A DNA stretch of 64,000 nucleotides from Flagellimonas aurea (GCF_017313785.1 NZ_JAFLNL010000001.1:496001-560000), one strand, 5' to 3'; counted from the stretch's first letter, positions 44,046 to 53,282 are shown. Translations and numbers: made by a program. Notes: generated by a model not told the origin, from the sequence alone.

Positions 44046-44810
44046 ATGCTTCGCTCAAGAATAATACCTTGTTTGTTGGTAAAGAACAAAGGACTTGTAA
44101 AGACTGTTCAATTCAAGGAAGGTAAGTATGTCGGCGACCCCATAAATGCGGTAAAAATATTTAATGAAAAGGAAGTGGACGAACTTATGGTCCTCGATAT
44201 CGATGCCACAAAAGAAGGAAGGGAACCGGACTTTGTAATGATCGAAAACCTTGCCAACGAATCCCGAATGCCATTATGCTATGGAGGAGGTGTTAAAACA
44301 GTGGAACATGCCAAAAAAATTATTCATCTGGGGGCAGAAAAGGTAGCACTTAGTTCAGCTGTAATTGAAAATCCAAACTTAGTGACCGATATCGCGAACG
44401 CAGTTGGAGTGCAAAGTGTTATTGTAGTACTAGATGTAAAAAAGAAGGGGTTATTCGGCAAGTATCAGGTATACACAAACAACGGTACTAAATCCACAGG
44501 AAAGAATCCTGTAGATCTTGCTAAAAAATTTGAATCCCTTGGAGCAGGAGAAATTGTAGTCAATTCCATTGACAATGATGGTGTAATGAAAGGTTATGAT
44601 ATTAATTTAATCGACTTGGTAAGATCTGCAATAGATTTACCATTAACTGTGTTGGGAGGAGCCGGTAGCTTGGAAGACATTAAAAATGTTATCGCCAAAT
44701 ACAAGATTATTGGTGTGGCAGCCGGAAGCCTATTTGTTTTCAAGGGAAAGTTTAAGGCCGTTTTGATAAACTACCCCAATAAAGATGAAAAAAGAAAATT
44801 ACTGAGCTAA
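44046..44810 (+). CDS. HisF-like protein of the amidino-sugar module (AglZ/WbuZ type)
   Basis: A 254-residue TIM-barrel protein of the HisF family. The opening reads RIIPCLLVKNKG: at the site of HisF Asp11 (in the canonical 'RIIPCLDVKDG') this protein has Leu11. The second catalytic Asp is kept in 'VVLDVKK' (near residue 130). Loss of Asp11 is expected to abolish cyclase activity but to leave the barrel and its ammonia channel, which fits a role in passing ammonia to the PP-loop enzyme. It lies 3 bases after the hisH-like gene and directly abuts the next gene. Confidence 0.9.
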   Translation: MLRSRIIPCLLVKNKGLVKTVQFKEGKYVGDPINAVKIFNEKEVDELMVLDIDATKEGREPDFVMIENLANESRMPLCYGGGVKTVEHAKKIIHLGAEKVALSSAVIENPNLVTDIANAVGVQSVIVVLDVKKKGLFGKYQVYTNNGTKSTGKNPVDLAKKFESLGAGEIVVNSIDNDGVMKGYDINLIDLVRSAIDLPLTVLGGAGSLEDIKNVIAKYKIIGVAAGSLFVFKGKFKAVLINYPNKDEKRKLLS

Positions 44811-46931
44811 ATGAAGCAGATAATCCAAGATATAAAGAACGGGGAAACAATATTGGAAGAAGTGCCAGTACCCAAGGTAAAATCAGGTCATGTTCTGATC
44901 AAGACCAAAAAATCGTTGGTGTCCCTAGGTACTGAGCGTATGTTGGTCGAGTTTGGAAAGGCAAATTTTATCCAAAAAGCCAAACAACAACCAGATAAAG
45001 TAAAAATGGTTTTGGACAAAGTAAAGACCGATGGCCTAAAGCCTACAATAGATTCTGTCCGCAATAAACTGAACCAACCATTGCCTCTAGGGTATTGTAA
45101 TGTGGGCGAAGTAATTGGTGTAGGTAAAGGTGTAACGGAATTTCAAATTGGTGATCGTGTTGCCTCGAATGGAAATCATGCAGAATATGTGAACATCCCC
45201 AAAAATTTGGTGGTTAAAATTCCTGATAACGTTACTGACGACGAGGCTACTTTTACTGTTATTGGCGCCATTGGGTTGCAAGGTATAAGATTATTGAACC
45301 CAACTTTTGGTGAAACTATGGTAGTGGTTGGTCTTGGTCTTATAGGTTTGGTAACAGCTGAACTGCTTATGGCAAATGGATGCAATGTTATTGGTTTTGA
45401 TTTTGATCCCGATAAGGTAAGGATAGCCGCGGAAAAGGGTATTAAGGCCATAAATCCGGCTGAGGGTACCGATCAAGTAAAATTTGTTGAATCTTATACC
45501 AAGGGAATAGGTGCCGACGGAGTAATTATTACCGCATCCAATAAAAGCAATGAGATTATTTCACAAGCAGCCAAAATGTGTAGAAAAAGAGGAAGGGTTG
45601 TCTTGGTTGGGGTTATTGGTCTAAACATTAGTAGAGCAGATTTTTACGAAAAAGAAATTTCATTCCAAGTATCTTGTTCCTATGGCCCTGGAAGATATGA
45701 TGAGGAATACGAACAAAAAGGTAATGATTATCCAATCGGATATGTCCGTTGGACCGAAAAAAGAAATTTTGAAGCCATATTGAACGCGATTTCAAAAGGC
45801 ACTGTAGATGTAAAACCTTTAATTACTGAGCGAGTACCATTAAAGGACTTTCAAAATATTTATGGAGATATGAGCGGTTCCAAGTCAATTGCCTCAATTT
45901 TGGAGTACAATCAGGAAAGTGAACCAAGCAGTACCGTAACCATAAAGGAAACTTCCTTTGAAGGTAAAAAGGGGATTATTGGAATTATTGGAGCTGGTAA
46001 CTTTACAAGCTCAACCATTTTACCCAATTTAGAAAAATTGAATGCCCATATAAAATATATTGGCAGCTCAGGGGGGTTATCCTCCACGATTATGGCTAAA
46101 CGCCATTCAATCGCGAAGTCCACTTCGGATTATCATGAGATCCTGGGAGATAATGAAGTGGATTTGGTCTTAATTACAACAAAGCACAATATGCATGCAC
46201 CAATGGTGCTGGAAACCTTAAAATCGGGAAAAAGTGTTTTTGTTGAGAAACCTTTGGCATTGACCTATTCCGAAATTCAGGAAATAATAGATGTATATAG
46301 AGACCAAAATGTTAGTTTAAACGTCGGCTTCAATAGAAGATTTGCCCCGATTGCAAAAAGGATGAAACAATTATTGGGCAATAATAATAGCCCAATGAAT
46401 ATCGTAGCAACTATGAACGCCGGATTTATACCCTCGGATGTTTGGGTACATGACATGGAAATAGGGGGGGGCAGAATAATTGGAGAAGCCTGTCATTACA
46501 TCGATTTGTGTAATTATTTATCAGGGAGCAATGTTAAAGCTGTATGCATGAATGCGATGGGGATGAACCCAAAAGAAAACACGGATAATGCCAGTATTCT
46601 TCTAAAATACGAAAACGGTGCCAATGCAACAATCAACTATTTTTCAAATGGCAGTAAAGCATATTCCAAAGAGCGTGTAGAAGTGTATTCCCAAGGAAGA
46701 ACCATGATCATGGACAATTGGAGAAAATTGAAGACTTATGGTTTTAAGAACGGGAAGAACATGTCCTCCAAACAGGACAAAGGGCATTTTAACCAGTTTA
46801 AAGAATTAATACATCAACAGCAAAATGGGGGGAATCCAATTATTTCATTTGATGAAATAATTAACACAAGCAAGACCTCCATTGCAGCTATAGAATCTTT
46901 ACAAAGGCAACAATGGATCACAATTGAATAG
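44811..46931 (+). CDS. Bi-domain oxidoreductase: zinc-type alcohol dehydrogenase fused to Gfo/Idh/MocA
   Basis: A 706-residue fusion. The first half (about 1-360) is an MDR-type dehydrogenase with NAD motif VVGLGLIGLVTAELL (about 171-185); the second (about 385-706) is a Gfo/Idh/MocA oxidoreductase with GIIGAGNFTSS (about 388-398) and EKPLALTYSEIQ (about 478). The MDR half lacks an obvious structural-zinc cysteine cluster. Such bi-domain proteins occur in surface polysaccharide clusters and presumably perform paired oxidation/reduction on a nucleotide or lipid-linked sugar. The start abuts the hisF-like stop. Confidence 0.9.
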   Translation: MKQIIQDIKNGETILEEVPVPKVKSGHVLIKTKKSLVSLGTERMLVEFGKANFIQKAKQQPDKVKMVLDKVKTDGLKPTIDSVRNKLNQPLPLGYCNVGEVIGVGKGVTEFQIGDRVASNGNHAEYVNIPKNLVVKIPDNVTDDEATFTVIGAIGLQGIRLLNPTFGETMVVVGLGLIGLVTAELLMANGCNVIGFDFDPDKVRIAAEKGIKAINPAEGTDQVKFVESYTKGIGADGVIITASNKSNEIISQAAKMCRKRGRVVLVGVIGLNISRADFYEKEISFQVSCSYGPGRYDEEYEQKGNDYPIGYVRWTEKRNFEAILNAISKGTVDVKPLITERVPLKDFQNIYGDMSGSKSIASILEYNQESEPSSTVTIKETSFEGKKGIIGIIGAGNFTSSTILPNLEKLNAHIKYIGSSGGLSSTIMAKRHSIAKSTSDYHEILGDNEVDLVLITTKHNMHAPMVLETLKSGKSVFVEKPLALTYSEIQEIIDVYRDQNVSLNVGFNRRFAPIAKRMKQLLGNNNSPMNIVATMNAGFIPSDVWVHDMEIGGGRIIGEACHYIDLCNYLSGSNVKAVCMNAMGMNPKENTDNASILLKYENGANATINYFSNGSKAYSKERVEVYSQGRTMIMDNWRKLKTYGFKNGKNMSSKQDKGHFNQFKELIHQQQNGGNPIISFDEIINTSKTSIAAIESLQRQQWITIE

Positions 46932-46935
46932 ATGA

Positions 46936-48183
46936 ATGGTTAAAGATAAATATCTTGAAAAAGTAACTTTTTGGGTCACTGGCATATTTGTTTTTTTACT
47001 GCCGTTAGATGTCAAGATATTGGTGCCATTAATAGGATTGATGATATTAATGGCAATCTTTCGTGCAAAACGGTCTGGTATCACAAACAACATTCAAACA
47101 TTCAAAAGCTCCTTTATATTTTTCATTCTTCTTTTTTTGTGGCAATTGATTACAATAGCATGGTCAACTGACACATCAAATGGATTAAAAGCAATTGAAC
47201 ACAGGTTGTTTTATCTAGCAGCCCCCCTCTTGTTTTTATTGGTCAAAAAGTGGCCATCATTCCAGATGATGCGAATTTTTGTAATAAGTAACTTTTTGAT
47301 ATGCCTCTACTGTTTTGCCCATTTGGCCCATTTTTTTATCACCGAAAAGTTTTATTTCATTGACCGTACGATCAATGAAGGCATAACTCTGGAAACTTTT
47401 CATTATATAGCATACCATGGTGGCGCAAACTTTGTCGTGTTCGATGTGCACAGGCTATACTTTTCCTTTTCACTGCTATCTGCCTTTTTGTTTCTTTATT
47501 TTAATAAGGATATTTTAAAAAATAGAGTTTTCAGATATATTGTTGCCTTTACATTCATATTTGTAATCTTCTTATTGGTGTCCAAAATTGCCATCATGCT
47601 CTTGGTGGCCCTATTGTGTTACATTACCTACCAAAAGCTTAGAAAGAGCAAGGCAAAAAAGCGAATGATAATCATGTCGGTTTTCATTCTTATTATGTCT
47701 TTGGGATTTTATTTGGCAAAAACCAGGTTCCGTCAGTCCATTGAACAAATGGGGGCCATTAACGAAAAGAAGGAAGGAAGCCTAATAGAACGTTTTCAAT
47801 ACACAAAGTGTTCCCTGGAGCTTATTGGCGAGGCACCCGTATTTGGTTATGGCATTGGCGACATCAATACTAAAATGAAAGAAAAACTGATAAAGAATGA
47901 CTTTACATTTCTTCTACATAAGGGCGTATATGACCCACATAATGAGTTTTTAAAAACGTATATCGGGTCTGGGGTTATTGGATTTTTTTTATTTTTTGGA
48001 ATTTTTATATCAATTTTTCGCAGGGCATATTACAATCAGAATATTTTACTCATGATCTATACAGGAATCGTTTTTATCGTTTGTATGATTGAACCGTTTT
48101 TAAGCAGACAAGCAGGGATTTTACCCGTGCTTTTTTTTATTGGACTGCTTACCTACAATGAAAAGAATACTTTGCTGGCATGA
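46936..48183 (+). CDS. O-antigen ligase family protein (Wzy_C/WaaL type)
   Basis: A 415-residue polytopic membrane protein with about 11-12 helices and a long central hydrophilic loop. The segment 'SLIERFQYTKCSLELIGEAPVFGYGIGD' followed by 'DPHNEFLKTYIGSGVIGFFLF' (about residues 275-355) matches the Wzy_C domain signature, in which 'HNEFL' is diagnostic. It either ligates finished glycan to lipid A-core or polymerises repeat units. It follows the bi-domain gene by 4 bases and overlaps the heparinase-like gene by ATGA. Confidence 0.9.
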   Translation: MVKDKYLEKVTFWVTGIFVFLLPLDVKILVPLIGLMILMAIFRAKRSGITNNIQTFKSSFIFFILLFLWQLITIAWSTDTSNGLKAIEHRLFYLAAPLLFLLVKKWPSFQMMRIFVISNFLICLYCFAHLAHFFITEKFYFIDRTINEGITLETFHYIAYHGGANFVVFDVHRLYFSFSLLSAFLFLYFNKDILKNRVFRYIVAFTFIFVIFLLVSKIAIMLLVALLCYITYQKLRKSKAKKRMIIMSVFILIMSLGFYLAKTRFRQSIEQMGAINEKKEGSLIERFQYTKCSLELIGEAPVFGYGIGDINTKMKEKLIKNDFTFLLHKGVYDPHNEFLKTYIGSGVIGFFLFFGIFISIFRRAYYNQNILLMIYTGIVFIVCMIEPFLSRQAGILPVLFFIGLLTYNEKNTLLA

Positions 48184-49754
48184 ATTTTTTAAAGCTCATC
48201 AATACTATTAGATACCTGCGCCAAAAGCAGGTTTTTTATCGACTATATTATTTGGCAAGAAAAAAGTTTGGCAATACAGCTTATAACAAACCATTGATAA
48301 AGGAAATTGAGCCATTGAAATGGAATGACCCTGTATTTTTTGCTGATTCTTTTTTTTTGGAAAAAACATTTTGCTTTCTAAATGTTTCACACCAGTTTCA
48401 GGGACAGATAGATTGGAACTATAGTGGCTTTGGAAAATTGTGGACCTATAACCTTAATTATTTTGATTTCCTCAACCAAAAAAGTATAACAACAAAAAAG
48501 GGCCTTGATTTAATCAAGGATTACATGGAGACCAAAAAGCAATTGCAAGACGGGCTTGAACCCTATCCAATTTCGTTGAGAGGGATAAACTGGATAAAGT
48601 TTCTTTCAAGAAACCAGATAAAGGACCATGCTATAAACGAAACCCTTTACAAGCACTATCAGAGGCTGTACCACAATCTGGAATACCATCTATTGGGAAA
48701 CCATCTCTTGGAAAATGGATTTTCGCTATTTTTTGGAGCATACTATTTCAAGGATGAACAACTTTACCAAAAGGTAGAATCTATTCTAAAAACAGAATTG
48801 GAGGAACAGGTTTTGAACGATGGTGCCCACTTTGAGCTGTCTCCCATGTACCATCAGATTTTATTGCATCGTTTACTGGACTGTATAAATCTTGCCCAAT
48901 CAAATCCTTGGAGGTCTGACAGACTGTTACCATTATTAAAGGAGAAGGTTGTAAAAATGCTTTCATGGCTTCAAACGGCAACTTTTTCCAACGGCAATAT
49001 TCCTATGGTAAATGATAGTGCTTATGAAATTGCCCCATCATCCCAAACTCTTTTTAATTATGCCAAAGAACTTGGTATTAATTGGAAATCCGGTAGATTG
49101 GATGATTCTGGATATCGAAAGTTCGAAAGGACCAATTTTGAAGTTTTTATGGACGTGGGAAATATTGGTCCAGATTATCAACTGGGTCATGCGCATTCCG
49201 ATACTTTTAGTTTTGAACTGTATGTGGACCAGAAGCCAATACTTGTGGATACAGGAACTTCAACTTATGAAAAAAACCAATTAAGACAGAAAGAGCGAGA
49301 AACCGCCGCACACAATACTGTTAAAATAGGCAACAGAGAACAGACACAGGTTTGGGGTGGTTTTAGAGTGGGCAAAAGGGCCAAGGTCGTTGAACTTGAA
49401 GAAGGGGATAGTTATATTAAAGCCTCTCACAATGGATATTACCCTACCCTTCATGAAAGAGAGTTTAGGATTGAGGATAGTGGATTCAAAATAATTGATA
49501 GTATCAAAAACCAAAAAGAATGTGCAGTCGCACATTTTCATTTCCATCCAAGTATCATCAATATAGAACAAGAGGAGGATTCAGTCATTTTGCAAACAGA
49601 AGGAATTGTGATCTTTTTTAAAGGAGAGGGAATAAAGGTTTCCAATCAGTCATGCCATATTGCGGAAGGCTTCAATATCCGAAGAAGCGCAATTAAAATT
49701 GAGGTGAGTTTTAATCAAACTTTAGAGACAACCATAAGAAAAGTAAATAGATGA
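48180..49754 (+). CDS. Heparinase II/III family protein (alginate-lyase-like)
   Basis: A 524-residue protein without an obvious signal peptide. A helical toroid N-terminal part has 'WTYNLNYFDFLN', 'LRGINWIKFLSRNQI', 'GNHLLENGFSLFFGAYYF' and 'LSPMYHQILLHRLLD'. The C-terminal beta part starts with 'LGHAHSDTFSFELYVDQKPILVDTGTSTYEK'. The motifs match the heparinase II/III group seen inside polysaccharide synthesis clusters. Family members are usually lyases of acidic polysaccharide; in a synthesis cluster the role could be editing, length control or release. Overlaps both neighbours by ATGA. Confidence 0.9.
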   Translation: MNFLKLINTIRYLRQKQVFYRLYYLARKKFGNTAYNKPLIKEIEPLKWNDPVFFADSFFLEKTFCFLNVSHQFQGQIDWNYSGFGKLWTYNLNYFDFLNQKSITTKKGLDLIKDYMETKKQLQDGLEPYPISLRGINWIKFLSRNQIKDHAINETLYKHYQRLYHNLEYHLLGNHLLENGFSLFFGAYYFKDEQLYQKVESILKTELEEQVLNDGAHFELSPMYHQILLHRLLDCINLAQSNPWRSDRLLPLLKEKVVKMLSWLQTATFSNGNIPMVNDSAYEIAPSSQTLFNYAKELGINWKSGRLDDSGYRKFERTNFEVFMDVGNIGPDYQLGHAHSDTFSFELYVDQKPILVDTGTSTYEKNQLRQKERETAAHNTVKIGNREQTQVWGGFRVGKRAKVVELEEGDSYIKASHNGYYPTLHEREFRIEDSGFKIIDSIKNQKECAVAHFHFHPSIINIEQEEDSVILQTEGIVIFFKGEGIKVSNQSCHIAEGFNIRRSAIKIEVSFNQTLETTIRKVNR

Positions 49755-50944
49755 GAATTCTTTTTCTAACGGACAATTTCCCCCCCGAATTCAATGCCCC
49801 TGCTTCACGCACTTATGCGCACTGCAAGGAATGGGTAGAACAAGGGGCAGATGTAACGGTCATTACCGGAGCACCAAACTTCCCAAAAGGGAAGGTTTTT
49901 GAGGGCTATAAAAATAAACTGAGACAAGAAGAGTGGATCGACGGTATCAGGGTAATTCGGGTTTGGACCTATATTGCCGCCAACGAAGGCTTCATAAAAA
50001 GAATTGTGGACTATAACAGCTTTATGATTTCAGCAATATTCGCAGGTCTTTTTATAAAAACAGATTTGATTATAGCCACGTCTCCACAATTTTTTACCGC
50101 TATAGCAGGTAGATGGCTGTCCATTTTAAAAAGGAAAAAATGGATTATGGAGGTGAGGGACATTTGGCCAGAATCCATAAAAGCTGTAGGTGCTATGAAG
50201 AGCAACTTTATCATCAGGTATTTTGAGTATTTGGAAAGAAGAATGTATAAAACTGCCTATAAAATTGTTACTGTCACAGATAGCTTTAAAAAGCAATTGA
50301 TTGAAACGCATAATATTCCATCCAGTAAAATAGGAGTGTTTAAAAATGGAATCGATGACTCGCTGTTTCAACCATCGCCAAAAAACCAAGAGATTTTAAA
50401 AAACCATGATTTAGAGGGAAAATTTATAATTGGGTACATAGGTACCCATGGGATGGCACATAAACTCGATTTTGTATTAATCGCCGCTAAGGAAATCAAG
50501 GACCCGAATATTCATTTTTTGTTTTTGGGCTCAGGAGCGGAGAAAGAAAATCTATTTAACCTAAAGGAAAAACTAGCATTAAAAAATGTTACGATGTTGG
50601 ATTCGGTACCCAAAAATAAAGTTGGCATGTACATTTCAATCTTAGATGTAGGACTCGTAAACCTCAAGAAGTCGACAACCTTTAAATCTGTGATTCCATC
50701 AAAAATATTTGAGCTGGCGGCCATGCACAAACCTATACTCTTGGGTGTGGAAGGAGAATCTAAAGAATTGATTGAGAGCTATGGAATAGGTGAATCCTAT
50801 GAACCTGAAAATAAAGAGGAATTTATAAATAAGGTGAAAAAGCTAAAAACTGAAAAAAACAAAGAATATCCGTTTGATACCTTTGTGGCTGATTTTAAAA
50901 GAAATAATATTGCAAAACAAATGCTATTGTTCATGAGTAAATAG
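49751..50944 (+). CDS. Glycosyltransferase family 4, WbuB-like
   Basis: A 397-residue GT4 enzyme. The N-domain opens RILFLTDNFPPEFNAPASRTYAHC and 'VTVITGAPNFPKGKVF', which I recognise as WbuB-like; WbuB is thought to transfer an L-FucNAc-type sugar in O-antigen assembly. The C-domain has 'IGYIGTHGMAHKLDFVLIAA' and 'SKIFELAAMHKPIL' (E-x7-E-like). It overlaps the heparinase-like gene and precedes the WecA-like transferase, which suggests it acts on the lipid-linked first sugar. Confidence 0.9.
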   Translation: MRILFLTDNFPPEFNAPASRTYAHCKEWVEQGADVTVITGAPNFPKGKVFEGYKNKLRQEEWIDGIRVIRVWTYIAANEGFIKRIVDYNSFMISAIFAGLFIKTDLIIATSPQFFTAIAGRWLSILKRKKWIMEVRDIWPESIKAVGAMKSNFIIRYFEYLERRMYKTAYKIVTVTDSFKKQLIETHNIPSSKIGVFKNGIDDSLFQPSPKNQEILKNHDLEGKFIIGYIGTHGMAHKLDFVLIAAKEIKDPNIHFLFLGSGAEKENLFNLKEKLALKNVTMLDSVPKNKVGMYISILDVGLVNLKKSTTFKSVIPSKIFELAAMHKPILLGVEGESKELIESYGIGESYEPENKEEFINKVKKLKTEKNKEYPFDTFVADFKRNNIAKQMLLFMSK

Positions 50945-50961
50945 CGTAAATTTTAAGTAAG

Positions 50962-52113
50962 ATGAACTTTCTGGAAACAGCGGTCTTAGTTTTTATTGGA
51001 TCCTTCCTCTTAGTGTATCTCACAATCCCCAAAATAATAGGTGTTGTGGAATACAAAAGGTTAATGGATGACCCAAACCAAAGAAGTTCACATAGTCGGA
51101 GAACACCAACATTGGGAGGGGTTTCCTTCTTTTTCACAATCATTATTGCTCTATTCTTTATTAAGAACTGGCACGAACATACCGAAGACATATTCATCAT
51201 TCCCGGTCTCACCATCTTGTTCATTGTTGGTTTAAAGGATGATATGGTAGTACTGTCTCCCGGGTCAAAACTAATTGCTCAAGTGATTGCAATTGCTTTT
51301 ATTTTGGTTAACGATAGCTTTGGAATAGAATCATTGAACGGCTTTCTCAATATCTATGAGATTCCATATTATTTATATCTGGCAATTGGAGGATTTTTAA
51401 TGCTTACCATTATCAATTCGTATAACCTAATTGATGGAATAGATGGGTTGGCTTCAATAGTTGGTATAGTGATTATGGTTATTTACACCACAATTTTCTA
51501 TTTGTCTAAAGAGTATTTTTTTGCATTGATAGCCATTACAATGAATGCCTGTTTAATGGCGTTTTTTGGATTCAATATATCATCAAGCAAAAAAATTTTT
51601 ATGGGCGACACCGGCTCTTTAATCGTCGGGTTTATCATAAGCGTTTTGACATTGAAGTTTCTGGCCCTTGAACCAACAGCTTATGGAGAGCTTCCATTTT
51701 TGCTGGAAAATGCGCCATTGATAGCAATAAGCATTTTGATAGTTCCTCTTTTTGATACAGCGAGAGTGTTTGCGATCCGGTTGGCAAACAAAAGAGGGCC
51801 ATTCTCTCCAGATAGGAACCATGTACACCATGTACTTATAGATTTTTGGGGGCTTTCCCACAAACAAGCAAGTTTTATCATAGGCTGTTTCAACATCATC
51901 TTTGTGGTGCTGTTTATTATTTTGGGAAGCAAGGCAAAGAATACAGGAATGGTGATAATGCTTGTCAGTGTTGTAATTTTTTTAGCCTATATATTTTTCA
52001 GGTACAACTACAACTTTACCACGTTAAAGCAGAAGATTCGGTTGAAAAGGAAAATAGAGTCCATTAAGGGAAAAAAGGAAAACCCTGCTAAAAACAAGAA
52101 TGATCAAGAATGA
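50962..52113 (+). CDS. Undecaprenyl-phosphate sugar-1-phosphate transferase (WecA/MraY family)
   Basis: A 383-residue polytopic membrane protein that starts repeat-unit assembly by moving a HexNAc-1-phosphate to undecaprenyl phosphate. [14 protein letters not shown] (about 151-164) and '[11 protein letters not shown]' (about 213-223) carry the conserved Asp and Asn; '[16 protein letters not shown]' is the His-rich loop of the WecA type. An Arg/Ser-rich start ([18 protein letters not shown]) is typical. It overlaps the SDR gene downstream by ATGA. A WbpL-like preference for FucNAc or QuiNAc is possible but not shown. Confidence 0.93.
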   Translation: MNFLETAVLVFIGSFLLVYLTIPKIIGVVEYKRLMDDPNQRSSHSRRTPTLGGVSFFFTIIIALFFIKNWHEHTEDIFIIPGLTILFIVGLKDDMVVLSPGSKLIAQVIAIAFILVNDSFGIESLNGFLNIYEIPYYLYLAIGGFLMLTIINSYNLIDGIDGLASIVGIVIMVIYTTIFYLSKEYFFALIAITMNACLMAFFGFNISSSKKIFMGDTGSLIVGFIISVLTLKFLALEPTAYGELPFLLENAPLIAISILIVPLFDTARVFAIRLANKRGPFSPDRNHVHHVLIDFWGLSHKQASFIIGCFNIIFVVLFIILGSKAKNTGMVIMLVSVVIFLAYIFFRYNYNFTTLKQKIRLKRKIESIKGKKENPAKNKNDQE

Positions 52114-53081
52114 AAAAAACACTAATAACCGGAGCTGCAGGGTTTTTAGGCTCACACCTTTGTGATCGGTTCATTGCCGAAGGCCACCATGTTATTGGCA
52201 TGGATAACCTGATTACAGGGGATATCAAGAACATAGAGCACCTGTTCCACCTAAAGCGGTTTGAATTTTTTCATCACGATGTTACCAAATTTGTCCATGT
52301 TCCGGGCAAGATGGATTATATCCTTCATTTTGCATCTCCTGCAAGTCCAATCGACTATTTAAAGATTCCCATCGAAACTCTCAAAGTTGGTTCCTTGGGA
52401 ACACTCAATCTTTTGGGATTGGCCAGAGATCACGGAGCACGCATTTTAGTCGCCTCCACATCCGAGGTGTATGGTGACCCGTTGGTACATCCCCAGAATG
52501 AGGAATATTACGGAAACGTGAGTCCCATTGGGCCGCGAGGAGTATATGATGAGGCCAAACGCTTTATGGAATCCATAACCATGGCCTATCACCGGCACCA
52601 TGGACTGGACACCCGTATCGTTCGGATTTTTAACACCTACGGATCTCGAATGCGCCTTAATGACGGCCGAGTGGTTCCCGCTTTTATGGGTCAGGCCCTT
52701 CGTGGAGAGGATTTGACCGTGTTTGGGGACGGCTCGCAATCCCGATCCTTTACCTATATCGATGACCAAATTGAGGGAATCTATCGCCTTTTGATGAGCG
52801 ATTATGTAGAACCCATCAACATCGGTAACCCGGATGAAACCACTATTTTGGAGTTTGCCGAAGAAATCATCAAACTGACGGGAACCGACCAAAAAATCGT
52901 GTTCAAACCATTGCCGCAAGACGACCCCATGCAACGTCAGCCCGATATTTCACGTGCCAAGGAAGTTTTGGATTGGGAACCCAAGGTACATCGTTCCGAA
53001 GGCCTCAAAAAAGTATTCGAATACTTTAAATCCCTTTCGGATGAAAAGTTATGGGAGGCCCACAGAGAGTTTTTACCATAA
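52110..53081 (+). CDS. UDP-glucuronate decarboxylase-like SDR (UDP-xylose synthase type)
   Basis: A 323-residue extended SDR. NAD motif [14 protein letters not shown] (about 8-21), '[10 protein letters not shown]', '[15 protein letters not shown]' and the catalytic [10 protein letters not shown] (Tyr about 145). '[22 protein letters not shown]' is diagnostic of the UXS group. It would convert UDP-GlcA to UDP-xylose (or a 4-keto product). No UDP-glucose dehydrogenase (ugd) is in the window to supply UDP-GlcA, so that must come from elsewhere. It is the last gene of the cluster. Confidence 0.9.
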   Translation: MKKTLITGAAGFLGSHLCDRFIAEGHHVIGMDNLITGDIKNIEHLFHLKRFEFFHHDVTKFVHVPGKMDYILHFASPASPIDYLKIPIETLKVGSLGTLNLLGLARDHGARILVASTSEVYGDPLVHPQNEEYYGNVSPIGPRGVYDEAKRFMESITMAYHRHHGLDTRIVRIFNTYGSRMRLNDGRVVPAFMGQALRGEDLTVFGDGSQSRSFTYIDDQIEGIYRLLMSDYVEPINIGNPDETTILEFAEEIIKLTGTDQKIVFKPLPQDDPMQRQPDISRAKEVLDWEPKVHRSEGLKKVFEYFKSLSDEKLWEAHREFLP

Positions 53082-53095
53082 ATCACTCGTCAAAT

Positions 53096-53173
53096 GTCAT
53101 TTCGAAAAGAGGGGCGAAGCGACGATTGAGGAATCTGACTTATTGTAGATTTCTCGCATTCGCTCGAAATGAC
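53096..53173. repeat. Short imperfect inverted-repeat element (REP/MITE-like)
   Basis: A 78-base element bounded by GTCATTTCGA (53096-53105) and its complement TCGAAATGAC (53164-53173), with partly complementary inner arms. Similar elements with GTCATTTCGA ends are, from memory, scattered between genes in Flavobacteriia and are thought to be spread by RAYT-type transposases. There is one copy in this window. It lies just after the last polysaccharide gene and before purD. No gene is seen in the rest of 53082-53297. Confidence 0.65.
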
Positions 53174-53274
53174 AACCACGCTCCGTAATGGCTTAGTGGA
53201 AATTTGTGCAATTCGTGTCGAAAAGTAAGCCCAGATCATTTGCAAATAACCCTTAAATTAAATTTGAATTGAGT

Positions 53275-53282
53275 TATTTTTG
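53275..53282 (+). promoter_or_regulatory. -7 promoter element for purD
   Basis: TATTTTTG, a perfect TAnnTTTG match ending 15 bases before the purD ATG at 53298. An in-frame TTG (53280) overlaps the element and is not used here as the start. Confidence 0.6.

Noticed and set aside
43428..44810. HisH/HisF genes as part of histidine biosynthesis
   Set aside because: No other his gene is nearby, the pair is coupled to a sugar amidotransferase, and the HisF-like protein lacks catalytic Asp11.
26225..53081. Capsule export system with Wza and Wzc
   Set aside because: No outer-membrane polysaccharide export protein (Wza) or tyrosine kinase domain is seen; only a Wzz-like protein and Wzx/Wzy-type genes are present.
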